Source: Acidimicrobiaceae bacterium
GTDB lineage: Bacteria; Actinomycetota; Acidimicrobiia; Acidimicrobiales; Ilumatobacteraceae
Reading direction: 5' to 3'
DNA: 64,000 nt
NCBI GenBank assembly: GCA_020637235.1
Contig: JACJWG010000001.1
Span: forward strand, 124,001 to 188,000
Part shown: positions 25,672-35,272 of the stretch, in pieces
How positions within the stretch are numbered: the first letter of the stretch is position 1
Layout of the letters: every line of letters begins with the position of its first letter
Program-made: the position numbers and the translations under genes
Notes under the pieces: model-generated
Told to the model about the DNA's origin: nothing
The model's database searches: none
Seen by the model: the letters and a program-made list of their open reading frames with translations, nothing else

Positions 25672-27444
25672 ATGAAGCGGTACGTCGCAACGGCAGCACT
25701 CGCAGGGATCATGGGGGTCACGTCGATCGCCGTCGCCGGCGGTGCCGGCGCGCAGGACGACACGGTGACGATGACCATCGGCCTGCTGCAGGACATGTCG
25801 TCGCCGAACGTGACCGTCGGCTACCTCGTGCCCGAGTTCGAGGTGTGGAACCTGCAGTACGCCTCGCTCACCGACAAGGCCGCCGACGACTTTGCCCCGC
25901 TGCCCGGCCTGGCCGAGTCGTGGGAGGAGAGCGACGGCGGCCTCACGTACACGTACACCCTGCGCGAGGGTCTGAAGTGGAGCGACGGCGAGCCGCTCAC
26001 CGCCGACGACATCGCGTACACGATCAACCGCTCTCGCGACGAGGAGTGGGCGAACCACTTCTCGACCGTCGAGAACATCGAGGCGACGGTGCTCGACGAT
26101 CGCACGGTGCAGCTCACCAGCTCGGAGCCCGATCCGAAGCTGCCGACGATGGACGTCTACATCGTGCCTCAGCACGTGTACGAAGGCATCGACGCCGAGG
26201 CGATCGCCGACTACGACGGCATGGACGGCGTGGCGTCGGGCCAGTACTCGCTCGTCGAGTGGAACTCGGGCCAGGACTGGACCCTCGAACGCAACCCCAA
26301 CTGGTTCGGGCGCGACAACGGCATCGACCGCATCGTGTACCGGGTGTTCTCCAACGCCGACGCGCTGGTGGCCGCCCTGCAGAAGGGCGAGATCGACGCG
26401 GCGCACGGCTTCGGTGCCGAAGGCGCGCAGCTGCTCGAGCAGGAGGACGGCATCGAGGTGGTCGTCGGCCTACAGGGCGGGTTCACCGAGCTCGCGTTGA
26501 ACGGCATGGAGGGCGGTATCGGCGACGGGCACCCGGCGTTGCAGGACATCGACGTCCGTCATGCGATCTACCACGCCATCGACCGGCAGGCGATCTTCGA
26601 CGGTGTGTCGCTCGGCTACGGCTCGATCGGCACCACACTGTCGCCGTCGGCCGACACGTCGTGGATCCCCGATCTCGGCGACGAGGGCTTCGAGTACGAC
26701 CCGGCGAAGGCCACGCAGCTGCTCGACGAGGCCGGCTATCTCGACACCGACGGCGACGGGGTGCGCGAGATGCCCGACGGCGGCCAGCCGCTCCGGTTCC
26801 GCTACGTCGAGAGGTCCGAGTCGGAGAACGCCGACTCGATCCGTGCCTTCGTCACCGAGTACCTCGACGCGGTCGGCATCGCCACCGACGTCGAGGTGAT
26901 GGACGACACCCAGCTCTACGAGGCGCAGGTCGCCGGCGAGTACGACATCTTCGTGTGGGGCTGGACCCCGTACGTCGACCCCGACCCGATGCTGTCGTAC
27001 TTCACGTGCGGCCAGGTGACCACCGACGTCGAGGCGGCCGGCTACAACGACGCCAACTGGTGCAGCGAGGAGTACGACGCCCTCTACGACCAGCAGAAGG
27101 TGGAGCTCGACCCGACGGCACGCCGGGCGATCGTCGCCGACATGCTGCGGCTGTTCAACCGGGAGAGCACCTACCTCGTGCTGCTGCAGGACGCCGATCT
27201 GCAGGCCTATCGCACCGACCGGTTCGAAGGGTGGTTGCGTCAGCCCGCCGAGACCGGACCGGTGATCTTCTCCAACAGCTCGCCCACCTACGCCAACCTC
27301 ACCGTCATCGACGGTGGCGGCGACGACGGCGGGATGTCGACCGGGTTGCTGATCGCGCTGATCGCCGGCGGGGTGGTCGTCGTCGGAGCGGCCGGGTTCG
27401 TCGTGATGAACCGCTCGAAGCGCACCGCCGACGAGCGCGAGTGA
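25672..27444 (+). CDS. peptide ABC transporter substrate-binding protein with C-terminal membrane anchor
   Basis: 590-aa family 5 solute-binding protein. Signal peptide of about 27 residues ending in GGAGAQ; no lipobox Cys. The family motifs are present: LAESWEESDGGLTYTYTLREG (partial), KWSDGEPLTADDIAYTINR, SGQYSLVEW and VDPDPMLSYF. Unusually it ends with a GGGDDGG linker, a single membrane span (about residues 559-581) and a basic tail, so it seems tethered by a C-terminal transmembrane helix. Ribosome site GGGGAGG precedes ATG 25672. It is first in a five-gene Dpp/Opp-type import operon. Confidence 0.92.
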   Translation: MKRYVATAALAGIMGVTSIAVAGGAGAQDDTVTMTIGLLQDMSSPNVTVGYLVPEFEVWNLQYASLTDKAADDFAPLPGLAESWEESDGGLTYTYTLREGLKWSDGEPLTADDIAYTINRSRDEEWANHFSTVENIEATVLDDRTVQLTSSEPDPKLPTMDVYIVPQHVYEGIDAEAIADYDGMDGVASGQYSLVEWNSGQDWTLERNPNWFGRDNGIDRIVYRVFSNADALVAALQKGEIDAAHGFGAEGAQLLEQEDGIEVVVGLQGGFTELALNGMEGGIGDGHPALQDIDVRHAIYHAIDRQAIFDGVSLGYGSIGTTLSPSADTSWIPDLGDEGFEYDPAKATQLLDEAGYLDTDGDGVREMPDGGQPLRFRYVERSESENADSIRAFVTEYLDAVGIATDVEVMDDTQLYEAQVAGEYDIFVWGWTPYVDPDPMLSYFTCGQVTTDVEAAGYNDANWCSEEYDALYDQQKVELDPTARRAIVADMLRLFNRESTYLVLLQDADLQAYRTDRFEGWLRQPAETGPVIFSNSSPTYANLTVIDGGGDDGGMSTGLLIALIAGGVVVVGAAGFVVMNRSKRTADERE

Positions 27445-27503
27445 TCGGGACCGACCGATCGGGACCGAGCGACCGCCACTGACCACGAGCGACTGAACCC
27501 ACG

Positions 27504-28472
27504 ATGCGACCCCGCTTCGTCCTCGGCAAGGTGGCCGGCGCCCTGGGCACGCTCGCGTTCGTCCTCGTGTTCAACTTCTTCCTGTTCCGGGTGGTCACCG
27601 ACGACCCGATCGGCAAGTTGTTCCGCGGTCGCAACCTCACCCCCGATCAGATCGAGGCCAAACGCCAGCAGTTCGACCTCGACGGCTCGCGATGGGAGCA
27701 GTTCTGGGCGTACATCACCCAGACGTTGAAGGGCAACCTCGGCGACTCGATCCTGTCGGGCCGCCCCGTCACCACCGAGATCGGTGAGGCGATCTGGCCG
27801 ACGGTGTTCCTCGTCGGCACCGCGACCGTGCTGTCGATGCTCATCGGTGTGTGGCTCGGCATCCGAGCCGGGTGGAAGCGGCGCAGCGGGTTCGACGTCG
27901 GCTCGACGACGTTCTCGATGGTGATGTACTCGGTGCCCGACTTCTGGATCGGCATGTTGTTGCTCGCGCTGTTCTCGATCCAGCTCGACCTGTTGCCGAC
28001 CGGTGGCTTCGAGACCGCCGGCAGCACCGCCACCGGGCTCGCCGCGCTCTGGGACCAGTTCGGCCACATGGTGCTGCCCTGCGCCACCCTCGCGCTCGCG
28101 TACATCGGCGAGTACATGATCGTGATGCGGTCGTCGATGCTCGACACCGTGCGCGAGGACTACCTGCAACTCGCCCGTGCCAAGGGGCTGCGCGACGTCG
28201 ACGTGCGACGCAAGCACGCCGTGCCCAACGCCTTGTTGCCGGTGGTGAGCCTCGGTGCGCTGAGCTTCGGCTACATCCTCTCGGGTGCGATCGCAGTGGA
28301 GGCGATCTTCTCGTGGCCCGGCATCGGCCAGGCGACGCAGGAGGCGATCCGCGGCCCCGACTTCCCGATGCTGCAAGGCCTGTTCCTGGTGATCAGCGCG
28401 TCGCTGATCGTGGCCAACCTCGCCGTCGACCTCGCGTACGGCGTGCTCGACCCACGGGTGACCGGACGATGA
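27504..28472 (+). CDS. peptide ABC transporter permease, DppB/OppB type
   Basis: 322-aa integral membrane permease with six predicted spans. The N-terminus (FVLVFNFFLFRVVTDDPIGKL, partial) and the EAA loop LQLARAKGLRDVDVRRKHAVPNA (partial) are typical of the DppB/OppB branch. It pairs with the next gene to form the translocation pore in the cytoplasmic membrane. Its TGA overlaps the ATG of the second permease (ATGA). It starts 59 bases after the binding protein, the only loose junction in the operon. Confidence 0.93.
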   Translation: MRPRFVLGKVAGALGTLAFVLVFNFFLFRVVTDDPIGKLFRGRNLTPDQIEAKRQQFDLDGSRWEQFWAYITQTLKGNLGDSILSGRPVTTEIGEAIWPTVFLVGTATVLSMLIGVWLGIRAGWKRRSGFDVGSTTFSMVMYSVPDFWIGMLLLALFSIQLDLLPTGGFETAGSTATGLAALWDQFGHMVLPCATLALAYIGEYMIVMRSSMLDTVREDYLQLARAKGLRDVDVRRKHAVPNALLPVVSLGALSFGYILSGAIAVEAIFSWPGIGQATQEAIRGPDFPMLQGLFLVISASLIVANLAVDLAYGVLDPRVTGR

Positions 28473-29407
28473 GCGATCACGCCCTCCCCGCTGGCGCGGC
28501 GGCGCCCACGTTCTCCCCGAAGGCCTTCGCCCGGCAGCGGCGCCGCGCCGCGTTCGCCGAGTTCGCGCGCGCCTTCCGTCGCGACCGGCTGGCGATGCTC
28601 GGCCTCGTGATCCTGCTCGCGTTCGTGCTGCTCGCTCTGGCGGCGCCGCTGATCAGCCCACGTTCTGGACTGAGCGTCGTCGCCTCGCAGGACAACCCGC
28701 GCTGGGCGAGCCCCAGTGGCGACTTCCCGCTCGGCACCGACCACCTGCGTCGTTCGGGCGCGGCGCAGTTCGTGTGGGGTTCACGGGTGAGCATCGCGGT
28801 GGGCCTGATGGCCACGGTGCTCACGATCGCCATCGGTTCGCTCGTCGGCATCGTCGCCGGGTTCTTCGGGAGGTGGACCGATGCGGTGCTGATGCGCCTC
28901 ACCGACTGGTTCCTCGTGATCCCGTTCCTGCCCCTCGCGATCGTGCTCGCCGCCGTGCTCGATCGGTCGCTGCGCAACATCGTGCTGGTGATCGCGATCA
29001 CGTCGTGGCCGGCGACCGCCCGTCTGGTGCGCTCGCAGGTGCTCACCGTGCGCCAACGTCTGTTCGTCGATCGCTCGCGCGCGCTCGGTGCCAGTCGCGC
29101 CCACGTGATCCGCCGGCACATCCTGCCGAACGTGGCACCACTCATCCTGGCCAACGTCACGCTGGCGGTGCCGATCTCGATCCTCACCGAGACCACGCTG
29201 TCGTTCCTGGGTCTCGGCGATCCGAACCTCACGTCGTGGGGCAAGGTGCTCGAGCAGGCACAGAGCGAGGGCGCGGTGCTGCGCAACGCGTGGTGGTACT
29301 ACCTGCCGTCGGGCATCGGCATCGTGCTGGTGGTGCTGGCGTTCACCTTGGTCGGGCGCGCGATGGAGGAGATCCTCGATCCGCGGTTGCGTGAGCGGGG
29401 TCGCTGA
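28469..29407 (+). CDS. peptide ABC transporter permease, DppC/OppC type
   Basis: 312-aa membrane permease. It has the N-terminal cytoplasmic segment and first span (LAMLGLVILLAFVLLALAAPLI) typical of OppC, the family motif PLGTDHLRRS, and the EAA loop VDRSRALGASRAHVIRRHILPN. ATG at 28469 overlaps the DppB-type stop, and its own stop overlaps the next gene (TGATG). Longer frames upstream overlap the first permease and are rejected. Confidence 0.93.
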   Translation: MSDHALPAGAAAPTFSPKAFARQRRRAAFAEFARAFRRDRLAMLGLVILLAFVLLALAAPLISPRSGLSVVASQDNPRWASPSGDFPLGTDHLRRSGAAQFVWGSRVSIAVGLMATVLTIAIGSLVGIVAGFFGRWTDAVLMRLTDWFLVIPFLPLAIVLAAVLDRSLRNIVLVIAITSWPATARLVRSQVLTVRQRLFVDRSRALGASRAHVIRRHILPNVAPLILANVTLAVPISILTETTLSFLGLGDPNLTSWGKVLEQAQSEGAVLRNAWWYYLPSGIGIVLVVLAFTLVGRAMEEILDPRLRERGR

Positions 29408-30378
29408 TGTCGTTGCTCGAGCTCCGCGATCTGCACATCACCTATCGCTCCGAGCGCGGAGCGGTGCCGGCCGTGCGCGGCGTCGACCTGTCGATCGAAC
29501 CGGGCGAGACGGTGGGCCTCGCCGGCGAGTCCGGGTGCGGCAAGTCGACGATCGCCGGTGCGGTGCTGCGACTGCTGCCCCGCGAGACCGACATCGGCGG
29601 CAGCATCCTGCTCGACGGCGAGGACGTGATGGCGATGAAGCCGGGACGGCTGCGGGCGGTGCGGTGGACCAGTGCGGCGATCGTGTTCCAGGGTGCGCTG
29701 CACTCGCTCAACCCGGTGCGTCGGGTGGGCGACCAGATCGACGAGGCGATCCTGCTGCACGGCACCGAATCGGCGCGAGCGGCTCGGCGTCGCACCGAGG
29801 CGCTGCTCGACCGGGTGGGCATCCCGGCGTCACGGGCACGATCGTTCCCGCACCAGCTGTCCGGCGGGCAGCGCCAGCGGGTGCTGATCGCCCTCGCGCT
29901 CGCGTGCGAACCGAAGTTGCTGATCGCCGACGAGCCCACCACGGCGCTCGACGTGATGGTGCAGGCGCAGGTGCTGGAGTTGCTGGCCGAGCTGCAGCGG
30001 GACCGGGGCCTCGCGATGTTGTTCATCACCCACGACCTGTCGGTGCTCACGAGCACGTGTCAGCGGCTCGCCGTGATGTACGCCGGCCGCATCGTCGAGG
30101 ACGGGCCGAGCCAGGACGTGTTCGCCGATCCGCAGCATCCGTACTCGGCCGCGCTGGCGCGAGCGTTCCCCACGATCGGCGACCCGACGTCGCGGCTCAA
30201 CCCCTCGGGCCTCCGGGGCGACCCACCCAACCCGGCCGAGCTTCCCGGCGGATGCCCGTTCCACCCGCGCTGCGATCGTGCGATCGACGCGTGCTCGACG
30301 ATCGATGTCGCGCTGCGCCCGATCGGCACGCAGCGAGCGGCCGCCTGCGTGCACGTGCCCGAGGTGGTGACGCCGTGA
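29407..30378 (+). CDS. peptide ABC transporter ATP-binding protein, DppD/OppD type
   Basis: 323-aa ATPase. Walker A GESGCGKST, Q-loop IVFQGALHSLNPV, signature LSGGQRQRV, Walker B LLIADEPTTALD and His in FITHDLS. The C-terminal oligopeptide/dipeptide extension carries CPFHPRCDRAIDAC, a Cys motif that in relatives binds an iron-sulfur cluster. Forms a heterodimer with the next ATPase to power uptake. Confidence 0.95.
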   Translation: MSLLELRDLHITYRSERGAVPAVRGVDLSIEPGETVGLAGESGCGKSTIAGAVLRLLPRETDIGGSILLDGEDVMAMKPGRLRAVRWTSAAIVFQGALHSLNPVRRVGDQIDEAILLHGTESARAARRRTEALLDRVGIPASRARSFPHQLSGGQRQRVLIALALACEPKLLIADEPTTALDVMVQAQVLELLAELQRDRGLAMLFITHDLSVLTSTCQRLAVMYAGRIVEDGPSQDVFADPQHPYSAALARAFPTIGDPTSRLNPSGLRGDPPNPAELPGGCPFHPRCDRAIDACSTIDVALRPIGTQRAAACVHVPEVVTP

Positions 30379-31337
30379 CGCTGCTGTCGTTGCGCGACGT
30401 GCGCGTCACGTTCCCCGGCCGTCGCGGCCTGGTGCGCGCGGTCGACGGCGTCGACCTCGACGTCCGCGCGGGCGAGGTGGTCGCACTGGTCGGCGAGTCC
30501 GGGTGCGGCAAAACCACGCTCATCCGTTCGATCCTCGGCCTCGAACCGATCGCCGGTGGCGCGGTCACCTTCGACGGCGAGCGCGTCGGCTCGGGCCAGC
30601 GCGACCTGCGTGCGTTGCGGCGACAGGTACAGATGGTGTTCCAGGATCCGACGGGTGCGCTCAACCCGCGCCACACGATCTACGAGGCGGTGGCCGAAGG
30701 GGTGCGCATCCACGCCGTCGCATCAGGCCGCGGTGAGGCCGAGGTGGTGGCCGACGCCTTGTCGCGGGCTGGGTTGCGGCCACCGGAGCGGTTCATGCCG
30801 CGATACCCGCACGAGGTGTCGGGTGGGCAACGCCAGCGTGTGTTGATCGCCGGGGCGATCGCCCTGTCGCCGCGGCTGCTGCTCGCGGACGAACCGGTCG
30901 CGTCACTCGACGCGTCGATCCGGGGCGAGATCCTGGCGCTGATGCGATCGCTCGTCGACGAGACAGGGCTGTCGATCATCGCCGTCACCCACGATCTCGG
31001 CCTGGCGTGGAACATCGCCGACCGGATCGCCGTGATGTACCTCGGCCGGATCGTGGAGCTCGGCGCCGCCGAGGACGTGCTCGGCTCGCCGCAGCACCCG
31101 TACACGCGGGCGTTGCTGTCGGTGGTGCCCGAACACCAACACGTCGAGCAGCAGATCCTGGTGGGCGAGACCCCCGACCCGAGCCGGATCCCGTCGGGCT
31201 GCCGGTTCCACCCACGATGCCCACTGGTGGCCAGCGGCGAGGCGGCCCGCCTCGGCATCGAGGCCCGCTGCCGCGGCGAGGACGTCGCCCTGGTGGAGCA
31301 CACGCCCGTCCACCTCGCCGCCTGCCACGCGCTGTAG
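30375..31337 (+). CDS. peptide ABC transporter ATP-binding protein, DppF/OppF type
   Basis: 320-aa ATPase. Walker A GESGCGKTT, Q-loop QMVFQDPTGALNPRHT, signature VSGGQRQRV, Walker B LLLADEPVASLD, His in AVTHDLG and C-terminal CRFHPRCPL oligopeptide motif. GTG at 30375 overlaps the DppD-type stop (GTGA). It is the last gene of the importer operon and converges with the CocE/NonD hydrolase gene 37 bases later; no clear terminator was seen in that gap. Confidence 0.94.
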   Translation: MTLLSLRDVRVTFPGRRGLVRAVDGVDLDVRAGEVVALVGESGCGKTTLIRSILGLEPIAGGAVTFDGERVGSGQRDLRALRRQVQMVFQDPTGALNPRHTIYEAVAEGVRIHAVASGRGEAEVVADALSRAGLRPPERFMPRYPHEVSGGQRQRVLIAGAIALSPRLLLADEPVASLDASIRGEILALMRSLVDETGLSIIAVTHDLGLAWNIADRIAVMYLGRIVELGAAEDVLGSPQHPYTRALLSVVPEHQHVEQQILVGETPDPSRIPSGCRFHPRCPLVASGEAARLGIEARCRGEDVALVEHTPVHLAACHAL

Positions 31338-31374
31338 TCGGGTCCCGGGCGCGTGGCCGCTCCGGCGCCGTCGG

Positions 31375-33351
31375 TCAGCGGCGGGGCACCTCGGTGGTGA
31401 AGGTGCGCTCGGCGATCAGCTCGTCGCCGTCCCACACCCGCAGCTCGATCCGGGTGTGCCAGGCCTCGGCATCGCTCGTCATCTCGAGGGTCGACTCGGT
31501 GCGGACGGTGGCCTCGGGCCACACGATCGTGTAGCTCGACGAGCCCCTCGCCCACCCGTGCGCCGGGTCGACGGTGGAGATGCCGATCTCGCCCCGGTAG
31601 TCGTCGGTGACGACGGCGCCGTGGCGGCCGTCGTAGGTGCCGCCGTAGCGCGTGGTCACCGACGAGGTGCCGGCGATCACGTCGCGCTCGTACTGCCACA
31701 GCACCCCGTCGGCTTCGTCGGGGCTCGGCCCGCTGCCCGGCACGAACTCGTACGTGCTGTCCGCGAGGTCGTCCACCACCGGCAGGTCCACCTCGATCGA
31801 CGCGAGATCGATCGACAACGTCACCGGGCCCGGGGCAGGCCAGCAATTGGGCCAGTCGGTGCCGGCGACGGCGAGCCGGAGCGCGTGGCCGGGCGTGAGT
31901 CGCCACGTGGTGGCCTCCACCCCGATCTCGACGTCGAGCCAGTCGCCGGGCACCAGATCGACCGGTGCGCGGCCGACCTCGCCACGTTCGTCGGCCGGCC
32001 AGCAACCGCGGTGGCGCAGGTCGAGCATGCCACGGGCGATCAGGTGCGACGTGCCGTCGGGCGCCACGTCGCACAGCTTCACGCTCACGTGCCCGTAGGG
32101 CTGGTCGCTCGCCACCCTCAGCCGCACCACCGCGTTGCCGAGTACGTCGGCGGCTTCGGTGATCGGCCAGTCGAGGCACATCGACCGCGCGTTGTCGGCC
32201 CGCTGGTCGAGCGGCTGACCCCACGGCAACCCGCCGGCGCACGAGTTCCACGCGGTCCAGCCGACGTCGCCCTCCACGCGGTGCATGGCAGTGCCGGTGC
32301 GTCCGCAGCGCTTCACGAGCCGGCGTGCGCCGGGCATCGGCCAGCGGTCGACGTCGACCCATCGGCCGGGGTGGAACGCGAGGTCGGGTTCGGGCACCAC
32401 CGGCTCGCGCACGTACACCTGCGCCGGGGCCGCCTCGCGGGGTGCGCCGCCGCGCAGGTGCTCGTCGAAGAACGCCACGATCTCCACGTCGTCGTCGACG
32501 TTGGGGCCGGGCCGGGCGCGCTCGGGAGCCTTGTGCACCCACGGCCCGGCGAGCAGCCGCCACGGCAGCCCGTGACGGTCGTACTGCTCGATCACACGGA
32601 ACGAGTTGTTGCGGTAGCCGTCGGCCCAGCCGACCACGAGCATCGTCGGACAACCCATGCGCTCGTAGCCGGCACCGTCGGGGCCGAGCCGGATCGAACC
32701 ACGCCGCCACGTGGGCGCGTCGACCGGATGCTCGAGCCACTCGATCAGCCACGCCGGTGTGTGCTCGAGCCGGCGCCGCCACTCGTCGCGCCACCCGTCG
32801 CCGAACACGGCGGGCACCGGCGGCAGCGCGTTCATCGACACCATGTACAGGGGGTAGTCGATCAGGTCGAGCGCGCGCAGGACGCCGCCCATGTAGTGGA
32901 CGTCGTCGGTGTAGCGGTCGTCGGTGGCGTACGCGGCGACGACGGCACCGAGCTCGGACACGCCCAACCGCTCCACCTCGGCCGCCATCTGCAGCGAGTT
33001 GAAGCCCGAGTAGGACGTGCCGAACATGCCCACGCGCCCACTCGACCATGGCTGGGCGGCGATCCATCGGCACACGCTGCGCAGATCGGTGCGTTCCACC
33101 TCGGGGTACTCGTCGGTGGCGATGCCGGTCGACGAGCCCGTGCCGCGCAGATCGACGCGCACCACGGCGAACCCCTCGTCGACGAAGCGCTCGTACGTGC
33201 TCGCGTAGCTCTCGGTGACGTCGTCCTTGCGGTACGGCAACGCCTCGATCAGCGTGGCGAGCTGCACCTGGGCGCCCGGTTCGTCGGGCAGGAAGAGGTC
33301 GACCGCGAGTCGCTCGCCGTCGTCGGTGGGCACCCATTCGCTCCGTCGCAC
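31375..33351 (-). CDS. CocE/NonD family hydrolase (S15-like)
   Basis: 658-aa protein with an alpha/beta hydrolase domain of the Xaa-Pro dipeptidyl-peptidase/cocaine esterase group. The nucleophile lies in GTSYSGF (Ser113), after VVRVDLRGTGSSTG. The C-terminal half is the jelly-roll beta domain of these enzymes (VRLRVASDQPYGHVSVKL-type strand, partial). Such proteins hydrolyse peptide or ester bonds; the substrate is not predictable. GTG at 33351 (VRRSEWVPTDDGERL) was chosen; the frame extends to 33477 but the extra residues are not protein-like for the family. Cytoplasmic, no signal peptide. Confidence 0.88.
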   Translation of the reverse strand: MRRSEWVPTDDGERLAVDLFLPDEPGAQVQLATLIEALPYRKDDVTESYASTYERFVDEGFAVVRVDLRGTGSSTGIATDEYPEVERTDLRSVCRWIAAQPWSSGRVGMFGTSYSGFNSLQMAAEVERLGVSELGAVVAAYATDDRYTDDVHYMGGVLRALDLIDYPLYMVSMNALPPVPAVFGDGWRDEWRRRLEHTPAWLIEWLEHPVDAPTWRRGSIRLGPDGAGYERMGCPTMLVVGWADGYRNNSFRVIEQYDRHGLPWRLLAGPWVHKAPERARPGPNVDDDVEIVAFFDEHLRGGAPREAAPAQVYVREPVVPEPDLAFHPGRWVDVDRWPMPGARRLVKRCGRTGTAMHRVEGDVGWTAWNSCAGGLPWGQPLDQRADNARSMCLDWPITEAADVLGNAVVRLRVASDQPYGHVSVKLCDVAPDGTSHLIARGMLDLRHRGCWPADERGEVGRAPVDLVPGDWLDVEIGVEATTWRLTPGHALRLAVAGTDWPNCWPAPGPVTLSIDLASIEVDLPVVDDLADSTYEFVPGSGPSPDEADGVLWQYERDVIAGTSSVTTRYGGTYDGRHGAVVTDDYRGEIGISTVDPAHGWARGSSSYTIVWPEATVRTESTLEMTSDAEAWHTRIELRVWDGDELIAERTFTTEVPRR

Positions 33352-33513
33352 CGATGCACCGTATCCCGGCGACCCGGCGCCGGTTCGCGAGGAATGTCGC
33401 GTTCCCGCGAGCCCGGTGAACGCCGAGGGCTGCACCGCCCACGACGCGTCGATGGGCTGCAGCGCCGACGACGCCACCAGCGTGCTCTGAGCCGATCCGT
33501 TCCGCCGGTGCCG

Positions 33514-35238
33514 TCAGAGCGCGGTGAACACGTGCTGTGCGCTGTACACGTTGCCGGCCGCATCGAACGCGGTGAGCAGCAGCGTGTAGGTGCCGGCGGG
33601 CATGCCCGCCTGGAAGCCGTCGCCGGGTGTCCAGCGGGCGTCGTTCAGCGGGATGATCCCGTTCGGGCCCGACAGTTGCCAGGTGCCGCCCACCACCCCG
33701 GCGAACGCGACCTCCCAGTAGCGGCTCATCGTGTCGGCGGGTACCTCGGTCGGGCCGGTGATCTGCACGAACGGTGTGGGCGCCGGCGGGGCCGTCTCCG
33801 GCGGGGCGGTGGGCGCCACGGTCGTGGGTACGGGCGCGGCCGTGGTGGGCGCGGCGGTGGTGGGCGCCGCCGTGGTCGGCGCCGCCGTGGTGCTGACCGC
33901 AGCGGTCGTGGAGGTGTCGGCCGTCGTGGTGGCGACCTCGACGGTGGTGTCGGTCGGCTCGGTGGTGTCGGGCGCTGCATCGGCGTCGTCCCCGCCGCGG
34001 GTGGCGACGACGATGCCGATCACCACCAGGGCCACGACGGCGATCGCCGCGGCGATCAGCTGCACGGTGCGACGCGAGGGTGTGGCACCGGTGGTGCCAC
34101 TTGTGTCGACGACGGGCACCTGTCCGCTCGGCGGCGGCGGTGGCGGCAACGATCCGGGCGACGACACCGGTGCGCCGGGCGACGGCACCGGCGACGATCC
34201 GGGCGACGACACCGGCGCGCCGGGCAGCGACACCGGCGGTGGCACGTTCGGCGTCGGGATCCGCATCGTGGTGTCGATGCTCGGCGGCGGCGCCATCGGT
34301 GCGAGCGTCACCGCCGCCACTTCCGGCGCGCCCAGCTCGGCCAGGCCGTCCACCACCGCGCGCTGCCAGGCGTCGATGGTCTGCGGCCGCTTGTCGGGGT
34401 CCTGGTCGAGCCCGTGCTCCAGCGCCCGCCGGAACGCGCCGCTGATCGATGCGGGCAGCGGCCGCCCACTCGACACCGTGCCGTCGCTGTACCGGCGCAG
34501 CGGGTCGGGGATCTCGCCGGTGGCCACCTGCGACATCAGCGCGCTCAGCGCGTACAGGTCGCTGCGGGTGTCGATGCGTGCGCCCGGCCCGGCCTGTTCG
34601 GGTGCCATGTAGCCGGCGGTGCCCACGCCCACCGTCACGCCGCTGTCGGCGCGCAGATCTTTCGCGAGGCCGAGGTCGCCGAGCATCAGTCGCTCGCCGG
34701 GTCGGAGCAACCCGTCGCCGCGGCGACCCGTCGCCGTGACGCCGGGATCGCGGGTGATGAGCATGTTCGACGGCTTGATGTCGCGATGCGCGATGCGGCG
34801 GGCGTGCAGCACCCCGACCGCGGCGGCCACCTCGGCCACGAACTCCTGCAGCTCGGTCGCCGACGGCCGGTCGCCGCGATGCGCGAGATCGATCAGACGT
34901 TGCTCGAGCGTGCCCTCCGTGGCGTAGTCCATCACCAGGTACGGGCGACCGTCGTCGGTCTCGGCGATGTCGCGGATCTGCACCACGCGTGGGTCGTTCA
35001 ACGCCCGCAACATCCGGGCCTCCTGCACGAACCTGCCGCGGATCTCCGGATCCCACGACCAGTGGTCGGCGAGCAGCTTCACGGCGACGGCGACGTCGAG
35101 ACGTTCGTCGAAGGCCAGGTACACGGTGGCGAAGTTGCCGGCACCGAGCCGCTGCTGCACGACGTAGCGGCCGTTGCCGAACGACGTCGGGTCGTGGGGA
35201 CGGCCGGACGACGAGCCGCTGCGTGGCGTGTCCGTCAT
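33514..35238 (-). CDS. transmembrane Ser/Thr protein kinase with extracellular Ig-like sensor
   Basis: 574-aa Hanks-type kinase. P-loop LGAGNFATVY (31-40), invariant Lys54, catalytic HRDIKPSN (151-158), DLG in place of DFG (188-190) and APE (212-214). A Pro/Ser-rich linker (about 300-385) leads to one membrane span (about 392-415), a long Thr/Ala stalk with PTTAA repeats, and a C-terminal beta-sandwich-like domain (FVQITGPTEVPADTM, ending VFTAL). It lies 34 bases downstream of the ECF sigma gene in the same direction. That sigma-kinase pairing is the signature of sigma factors activated by phosphorylation, so the sigma is its likely target. Confidence 0.93.
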   Translation of the reverse strand: MTDTPRSGSSSGRPHDPTSFGNGRYVVQQRLGAGNFATVYLAFDERLDVAVAVKLLADHWSWDPEIRGRFVQEARMLRALNDPRVVQIRDIAETDDGRPYLVMDYATEGTLEQRLIDLAHRGDRPSATELQEFVAEVAAAVGVLHARRIAHRDIKPSNMLITRDPGVTATGRRGDGLLRPGERLMLGDLGLAKDLRADSGVTVGVGTAGYMAPEQAGPGARIDTRSDLYALSALMSQVATGEIPDPLRRYSDGTVSSGRPLPASISGAFRRALEHGLDQDPDKRPQTIDAWQRAVVDGLAELGAPEVAAVTLAPMAPPPSIDTTMRIPTPNVPPPVSLPGAPVSSPGSSPVPSPGAPVSSPGSLPPPPPPSGQVPVVDTSGTTGATPSRRTVQLIAAAIAVVALVVIGIVVATRGGDDADAAPDTTEPTDTTVEVATTTADTSTTAAVSTTAAPTTAAPTTAAPTTAAPVPTTVAPTAPPETAPPAPTPFVQITGPTEVPADTMSRYWEVAFAGVVGGTWQLSGPNGIIPLNDARWTPGDGFQAGMPAGTYTLLLTAFDAAGNVYSAQHVFTAL

Positions 35239-35272
35239 GCGAGGGTGCGGTCAGCGGAGCGAGCGGCCATGG

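Noticed and set aside
30680..35056. very long minus-strand open frame (1458 codons)
   Set aside because: Shadow of the ATPase, CocE hydrolase and kinase genes in a frame of low-complexity Arg/Ala sequence.
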